From: CF-39 sp035651155
GTDB lineage: Bacteria > Chloroflexota > Limnocylindria > P2-11E
Reading direction: 5' to 3'
Length of the DNA stretch: 64,000 bases
Assembly (NCBI GenBank): GCA_035651155.1
Contig: DASRGG010000028.1
Coordinates: forward strand, 1-64,000
In this document: positions 60,107 through 64,000 of the stretch, piece after piece
Layout of the letters: each line of letters starts with the position of its first letter
How positions within the stretch are numbered: position 1 is the first letter of the stretch
Notes under the pieces: model-generated
What the model was told of the DNA's origin: nothing
The model's input: the letters and a program-made list of their open reading frames with translations, nothing else
Databases searched by the model: none
Made by a program: the position numbers and the translations under genes

Positions 60107-61197
60107 CGGTCGGGCCTCCGATAGAAAGGTGTCTTCACTACCGTAGCGGGTACGTCGCGTTCGCGGATGCGCACGCCGACGCGGGTGCCGACCTTCGCGA
60201 GGTCGGCCGGCACGTAGGCGAGCGCGATGTTCTTTCCGACCGTCGGTCCGAACGTGCCGCTCGTCACCCGGCCCACCTCGGCGCCGTCGTGCGTGACCGG
60301 GTGGCCGTGCCGCGCCACGCCGCCGTCGACGACGAGGCCGGCGATCCGCCGCCTTGGCCCCGCGTCCTTCGCGCGCGCGATCGCCTCGCGGCCGAGGAAG
60401 TCCTTGTCGAGCTTGCAGGTCCAGGTGAGTCCCGCCTCGATGGGATCGGTCGTCTCGTCGATCTCATTGCCGTACAGCGAGAAACGCGATTCGAGACGAA
60501 GGGTGTCGCGCGCGCCGAGCCCGACCGGCAGGATCCCATCGGGCCTCCCGGTCTCGAGGAGAGCCCCCCACACGCGCGCGGCGTCGGCGTTGGGCAGGAA
60601 GATCTCGAACCCATCCTCGCCGGTGTAGCCGGTGCGCGCGACGGTCGCTCCCACGCCCGCGATCTCCGTCCTCGTGATCCCGAATGAGGGCAGGTCGCGC
60701 ACCGCGGGTGCCAGCCGCCCGAGGATATCGGCCGCTTTCGGACCCTGGATGGCGATGAGCGCGGTCGCCATCGACCCGTCCGCGAACCGCACGTCGGGCG
60801 AAAGGTGCGCGCGCACGTGCGCGGCGTCCTTCGCGATGTTCGACGCGTTCACGACCATCATGTAGTGCTGCGGCGCGATGCGGTACACGATCACGTCGTC
60901 GACGATCGTGCCGCGCTCGTTGCAGAGCAGGCCGTAGCGTGCCTGGCCGACCTCGAGGCCGGCGATGTCGGAGGAGACGAGCCGGTCGAGCGCCGCACCC
61001 GCGCCCGCGCCGCTGAAGTAGAACTCGCCCATGTGCGAGAGATCGAAGAGACCGGCGGCGCCACGCACGGCGCGATGCTCCGCCACGATGCCGCTGTACT
61101 GGATCGGCATCTCCCAACCCGCGAACGGCACCATCTTCGCGCCGAGCGCACGATGCTGCTCGAAGAGCGGCGTCCGATGGAGTGCCTCGAGGCTCAC
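60103..61197 (-). CDS. gcvT: Glycine cleavage system T protein (aminomethyltransferase)
   Basis: Predicted 364-residue folate-dependent enzyme that releases ammonia and forms methylenetetrahydrofolate. Motifs: FAGWEMPIQYSGIVAEHRAV, FDLSHMGEF, GYTGEDGFEIFLP, and LRLESRFSLYGNEID. GTG start overlapping the NUDIX gene by four bases. No glycine riboswitch is visible: the whole leader before the NUDIX gene is about 65 bases. Confidence 0.96.
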   Translation of the reverse strand: MSLEALHRTPLFEQHRALGAKMVPFAGWEMPIQYSGIVAEHRAVRGAAGLFDLSHMGEFYFSGAGAGAALDRLVSSDIAGLEVGQARYGLLCNERGTIVDDVIVYRIAPQHYMMVVNASNIAKDAAHVRAHLSPDVRFADGSMATALIAIQGPKAADILGRLAPAVRDLPSFGITRTEIAGVGATVARTGYTGEDGFEIFLPNADAARVWGALLETGRPDGILPVGLGARDTLRLESRFSLYGNEIDETTDPIEAGLTWTCKLDKDFLGREAIARAKDAGPRRRIAGLVVDGGVARHGHPVTHDGAEVGRVTSGTFGPTVGKNIALAYVPADLAKVGTRVGVRIRERDVPATVVKTPFYRRPDR

Positions 61198-61646
61198 GCC
61201 GCCTCCTGTGCCGCCGCGACCGCGCGGTCGAGCACCTCGCGATACGTGTCGAAGGAGAGGAGCCGGCGGGCTTCGGGCACGCCCACCCAGCGGACGTGGT
61301 CGTACTCGTGGTCGTGCCGCGACACGTCGCCGCCGACGGCGCGCATGAGGAAGAAATGCACGACCTTGTGGACGCGCTCGCCCGGCACGGCGAACCAGTA
61401 CTCGGTGGTGCCGACCGGCCGGACGATCTCGACGTCCAGACCCGTCTCCTCGCGCACCTCGCGGAGCGCGGTCTGCTCGATGGTCTCGCCCGGATCGGGC
61501 GTGCCCTTCGGGAACACCCAGGTGTGGTCGCTCTCGCGGCTCGCGAGCACGACCTCGAGCCGATCGCCCGCGCCGCGCATGACCACCCCGCCCGCGGCCG
61601 TGGCGTTACGGACGCGTGATGGACGTCGCGCGCGCGTCGAGGCCAT
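61194..61646 (-). CDS. NUDIX hydrolase heading the glycine cleavage operon
   Basis: Predicted 150-residue pyrophosphohydrolase. The Nudix box is complete: G-x5-E-x7-R-E-x2-E-E-x-G in GTPDPGETIEQTALREVREE, followed by TGLDV. The substrate is unknown; sequence context (AGGVVMRGAGDRLEVVLASR and WVFPKGTPDPGE) resembles diadenosine polyphosphate or nucleotide-clearing members. ATG with GGGGAGG five bases upstream and a TATAGT box further back. Its coupling to gcvT is unusual. Confidence 0.9.
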   Translation of the reverse strand: MASTRARRPSRVRNATAAGGVVMRGAGDRLEVVLASRESDHTWVFPKGTPDPGETIEQTALREVREETGLDVEIVRPVGTTEYWFAVPGERVHKVVHFFLMRAVGGDVSRHDHEYDHVRWVGVPEARRLLSFDTYREVLDRAVAAAQEAA

Positions 61647-61671
61647 CGTCGCCTCCCCGAAGTTACGTTCG

Positions 61672-61677
61672 ACTATA
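61672..61677 (-). promoter_or_regulatory. -10 box (TATAGT) for the NUDIX-gcv operon
   Basis: TATAGT on the minus strand, 25 bases before the ATG at 61646, with GGGGAGG as ribosome site between them. This is the closest match to the canonical -10 seen in the window. Confidence 0.45.
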
Positions 61678-61712
61678 AGCGCGCGCGCCGGGCAGCGCTC
61701 GCGTACGTCTCT

Positions 61713-62489
61713 TTAGAGCAAGCGCGTGTTGTTGATGACGAGAGCGAAAGAACAGTGGAGGAACTCGGCGGCGCGGCGCGACAGCATCATGCGCGGCAGG
61801 AAGATCTCGAAGTACTCCATGATCGGCGCGACCTCGGTATCGACGGAGAGCTCGAGCGTGATGAGCTTCTCCTTGCGGCTCACCTTGATCTCGGACGAGG
61901 TCGCCGCGTAGTTCACGCGGTCGTGTATGTCGAACGAGGTCGTCTTCGGGTTCCGCACGCGGCTGCGGTGCACGTCGCTCTTGTCCGCGATGATCACCGC
62001 CGCCGAGACCGCGCTCACCGGCAGGCCGCCCTCGGCCTCCTCGTGATTCGCGATCGCGCCCATGATCGTCGCGATCTCCTCGACGTCGAAGCCGAGCTCT
62101 TCGAGGATGTCCTTCGCGATGAGCGCGCCGGTCTGACCGTGCTTCTCGCGCGTGACGACGTTGCCGATGTCGTGGAGGTACGCGGCGACCGCCGCGATCT
62201 CGCAGCGCCGTGGCTCGTGGCCGAGCGACTTCAGGATGAAGCGCGCGCCATCGGCCGCCGTGTTCGCGTGCCGCTCGCCGTGCTCGGTGTATCCGATGGC
62301 GCCGGTCTGCGCGTTCGCGGAGCGGATGTACGTCTTCACGCGGACGTCCGCTTTGACCTGATCGAGCGCGGGTCCCTGTCGCTTCGCCTCGGCCGGGGTC
62401 TTCGTCTTGGTCTCGGCGCGGTGGACCTTCTTCTGCTCGTCGGGTCGCGCGGTGTCGTCGCGACGCGGTGCGGGCGCGGTCTCAGCCAT
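61713..62489 (-). CDS. HD-domain metal-dependent phosphohydrolase
   Basis: Predicted 258-residue cytosolic protein. A charged, disordered N-terminus of ~55 residues (many Lys, Glu, Pro) precedes the HD domain, with GERHANTAADGARF supplying the first His, YLHDIGN the HD pair, and ADKSDVHRSRVR further on. HD proteins hydrolyse phosphate esters or nucleotides, including signalling nucleotides; the substrate here is unknown. The ATG at 62489 follows TAGCAT by eight bases, inside the end of the upstream gene. Confidence 0.83.
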   Translation of the reverse strand: MAETAPAPRRDDTARPDEQKKVHRAETKTKTPAEAKRQGPALDQVKADVRVKTYIRSANAQTGAIGYTEHGERHANTAADGARFILKSLGHEPRRCEIAAVAAYLHDIGNVVTREKHGQTGALIAKDILEELGFDVEEIATIMGAIANHEEAEGGLPVSAVSAAVIIADKSDVHRSRVRNPKTTSFDIHDRVNYAATSSEIKVSRKEKLITLELSVDTEVAPIMEYFEIFLPRMMLSRRAAEFLHCSFALVINNTRLL

Positions 62490-62497
62490 GCGTGGCG

Positions 62498-62503
62498 ATG
62501 CTA
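62498..62503 (-). promoter_or_regulatory. -10 box (TAGCAT) of a possible leaderless promoter
   Basis: TAGCAT on the minus strand, eight bases, then the ATG at 62489. It lies in the last codons of the preceding gene. Confidence 0.33.
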
Positions 62504-62932
62504 CGACCGGCGCGACTCCTCCGTGTACGCCTGCTGAAGGCGCTCCGCGACCTGCTGCAGCCAGCGCAATTCGGCGAGGCCGGCGCGCGCGACGACCATG
62601 CCGCGGGTGAACGCGAGCCATGGTCGCAGCGTCCCTGAGACAAGACCCAGCCACGTCGCGCCGTTCGCGTCGACCTTCGGACCCTTCCCCTTCACGTCCG
62701 CGACCTCGGCGTGCAGCTTGCCGTCGCCCGCCTGCAGCTCGACGGCCTCGCCGGTGTCGGTAAAGCGCAGGAGCGCGCGGCCCGCGGCGACGTCGCGCAG
62801 GTTCTCGAGGACGCGCTCGTCGGCGGCCGCGGCGGTGAGGATCGCGAGCACGGCGTCGCGCGCGTTCACGCGATTCGGCGGGGAGGACGCGGCGACGCGC
62901 GCGGCCTCGACCGCCTCTTCGAGACGCGTCAT
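62501..62932 (-). CDS. SCP2-like (sterol-carrier fold) small protein
   Basis: Predicted 143-residue soluble protein. Residues ~45-140 look like an SCP2-type lipid-binding fold: GRALLRFTDTGEAVELQAGD, an ATWLGLVSGTLRPWLAF segment comparable to the family's 'L..G.L.P..AF..G' region, then GMVVARAGLAELRWLQ. The function is unknown; a role in binding lipid or CoA esters is possible. ATGA overlap with tsaD. Confidence 0.6.
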   Translation of the reverse strand: MTRLEEAVEAARVAASSPPNRVNARDAVLAILTAAAADERVLENLRDVAAGRALLRFTDTGEAVELQAGDGKLHAEVADVKGKGPKVDANGATWLGLVSGTLRPWLAFTRGMVVARAGLAELRWLQQVAERLQQAYTEESRRS

Positions 62933-63927
62933 GCGAGCTTCAAGTCGCTGCGCACGGTCTGTGGGATCTCCGTGCCGCGATGGCGCAGCACAAAGAAGGC
63001 CGCGGCGCCGATCATCGCGCCGTTGTCGGTGCAGAGGCGCGGCGGCGGCACCACGAGCGGGCGACCGATCCGCTTCGCGATCTCCTCGCGCAGCGGGCCG
63101 TTCGCGGCGACGCCGCCGCCAAGGAGCACCGTGTCCACGGCGTGCTCCGCCGCCGCGCGCGCGGTCTTCTCCGCGAGCATGTCGACGATCGCCTTCTGGA
63201 AGGACGCGGCGACGTCGGCCACCGGCACCTCGCCTTTCGCCTCGAGCGCGCGCACCAGACGCTGCACCGCCGTCTTGAGGCCCGAGAACGAGAAGTCGTA
63301 GCGGTCCGCGACGCTCGCGCGCGGCAGCGGGAACGAGTTGGGATCGCCCGCCTTCGCGGCCCGCTCGATGAGCGGTCCGCCGGGGAAGCCCAGGCCGAGG
63401 AGACGCGCGACCTTGTCGAACGCCTCGCCCGCGGCGTCGTCGATGGTGCGGCCGAGCGGGCGGAACCGACGGTGCCCTTCCATGAGCACGAGATCGCTGT
63501 GCGCGCCGCTCACCACGAGCACGATCGCCGGGATCTCGGGCTCGGGCGGCGCCACCTCGCCCTCGTACAGCCAGTTCGCGTACACGTGTCCCTCGAGATG
63601 ATTCACGCCGACGAAGGGAAGGCCCGCGGCGAGCGCGAGGCCGCGCGCGTAGTTCGCGCCGACGAGAAGGCATCCGATGAGCCCTGGGCCCACCGTCGCG
63701 GCGACGGCGTCGACGCCGCGCAGCTCGATGCCCGCGTCGCGGAGCGCGGTCTGCGTGATCGCGTCGAGCGCGCGCAGGTGTTCGCGCGCGGCGACCTCGG
63801 GAACGATGCCGCCCGTCTCCTGGTGCGCCAGCTGCGACGCGACGACGTTCGACAGGATCCGGCGGCCGTCGTCGACGACCGCGACGCCCGTCTCGTCGCA
63901 CGACGTCTCGACCGAGAGGACGCGCAT
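62929..63927 (-). CDS. tsaD: tRNA N6-adenosine threonylcarbamoyltransferase TsaD
   Basis: Predicted 332-residue enzyme that transfers threonylcarbamoyl to A37 of ANN-decoding tRNAs. The ASKHA core starts VLSVETSCDETGVAVVDD; the metal His pair is H110 and H114 in NHLEGHVYA; SGAHSDLVLM (usually SGGHT/S) and GGGVAANGPLR are present. The ATG overlaps the stop of the upstream, window-edge gene by one base (TGATG). Confidence 0.96.
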   Translation of the reverse strand: MRVLSVETSCDETGVAVVDDGRRILSNVVASQLAHQETGGIVPEVAAREHLRALDAITQTALRDAGIELRGVDAVAATVGPGLIGCLLVGANYARGLALAAGLPFVGVNHLEGHVYANWLYEGEVAPPEPEIPAIVLVVSGAHSDLVLMEGHRRFRPLGRTIDDAAGEAFDKVARLLGLGFPGGPLIERAAKAGDPNSFPLPRASVADRYDFSFSGLKTAVQRLVRALEAKGEVPVADVAASFQKAIVDMLAEKTARAAAEHAVDTVLLGGGVAANGPLREEIAKRIGRPLVVPPPRLCTDNGAMIGAAAFFVLRHRGTEIPQTVRSDLKLA

Positions 63928-64000
63928 CAGCCGCCCGCTTCGAGCGAGGCCCGGAGCTTCGAAAGGCGCTCGCGCACCGCGCGGTCGCGCAGCCGATCGG
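63927..64000 (-). CDS. C-terminal fragment of an unidentified gene upstream of tsaD (window edge)
   Basis: The frame ending at TGA 63927-63929 reads 23 codons in from the window edge, with a helical, Arg/Glu-rich tail (AVRERLSKLRASLEAGG). It overlaps the tsaD start by one base, so it is in the same operon. TsaB or RimI genes often precede tsaD, but the visible tail is too short to identify. Confidence 0.45.
   Translation of the reverse strand, partial: DRLRDRAVRERLSKLRASLEAGG

Noticed and set aside
60103..61712. Glycine riboswitch before the gcv operon
   Set aside because: The leader before the first gene is only about 65 bases and shows no aptamer-like conserved core, too short for the usual tandem glycine riboswitch.

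Overview
The window is very GC-rich and densely coded, with most genes on the minus strand. Gene content points to an aerobic, free-living bacterium with a single-membrane style of secretion: lipoprotein binding proteins, caa3-type oxidase, SUF iron-sulfur assembly, split GcvPA/GcvPB, and clusters of peptide ABC transporters. My best guess is an uncultured or poorly studied Chloroflexota lineage (Limnocylindria/Ellin6529-like) or a neighbour. That is inference from gene content and style; no rRNA or tRNA gene was seen.

Layout. 1-0.5 kb: the first codons of an IS110-family transposase at the left edge, with a structured non-coding flank that may hold its bridge RNA. 0.5-2.4 kb: a lone PaaA/BoxB-like diiron protein and a GNAT acetyltransferase. 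2.5-7.8 kb: one tightly overlapping respiratory operon, coxB-coxA-coxC-small subunit-Rieske-cytochrome b, in which cytochrome c domains are fused to both CoxB and cytochrome b. 7.9-11.1 kb: DUF4349 lipoprotein, TatD, MetRS. 11.2-15.9 kb (the main plus-strand block): DppB-like permease, a DppC-like permease fused to an M28 peptidase, and a second M28 peptidase lipoprotein. 16-26.5 kb: ATP-grasp protein with a small partner, pyrophosphatase, GGDEF-EAL protein, RsmI, EamA transporter, split glutamine-dependent NAD synthetase (NadE plus nitrilase subunit), nucleotidyltransferase/phosphomannomutase fusion, RAM-domain protein. 26.5-32.5 kb: SUF operon (Rrf2-sufC-sufS-sufU-sufB-sufD-Rieske ferredoxin). 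32.5-35.8 kb: DUF84 NTPase, cupredoxin lipoprotein, an AlkA relic, ABC exporter. 35.8-54.7 kb: a large peptide-uptake locus with six family-5 binding proteins, three permease pairs and only one ATPase pair. 54.7-56.8 kb: anti-sigma factor, ECF sigma factor, NlpC/P60 hydrolase. 56.8-61.7 kb: glycine cleavage operon headed by a NUDIX gene. 61.7-64 kb: HD-domain protein, SCP2-like protein, TsaD, and the tail of another gene.

How the parts fit. Peptide use dominates. The Opp/Dpp locus imports peptides through many binding proteins that probably share one OppD/OppF engine. The 11-16 kb block adds permeases physically joined to an extracytoplasmic aminopeptidase. The glycine cleavage system would turn imported glycine into one-carbon units, and the bc-caa3 operon supports aerobic respiration.

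Expression signals. Genes inside operons usually overlap by four bases (ATGA or GTGA), and this arrangement identifies two unusual starts, CTG at 37408 and TTG at 58342. Several transcription-unit heads have a TANNNT box 6-8 bases before the start codon, suggesting leaderless mRNAs. GC-rich hairpins separate binding-protein genes from their permease genes.

The most unusual features are the permease-peptidase fusion, the shared-ATPase peptide locus, the IS110 edge with its candidate bridge RNA, the AlkA relic, and a 19-bp perfect inverted repeat before the EamA gene.
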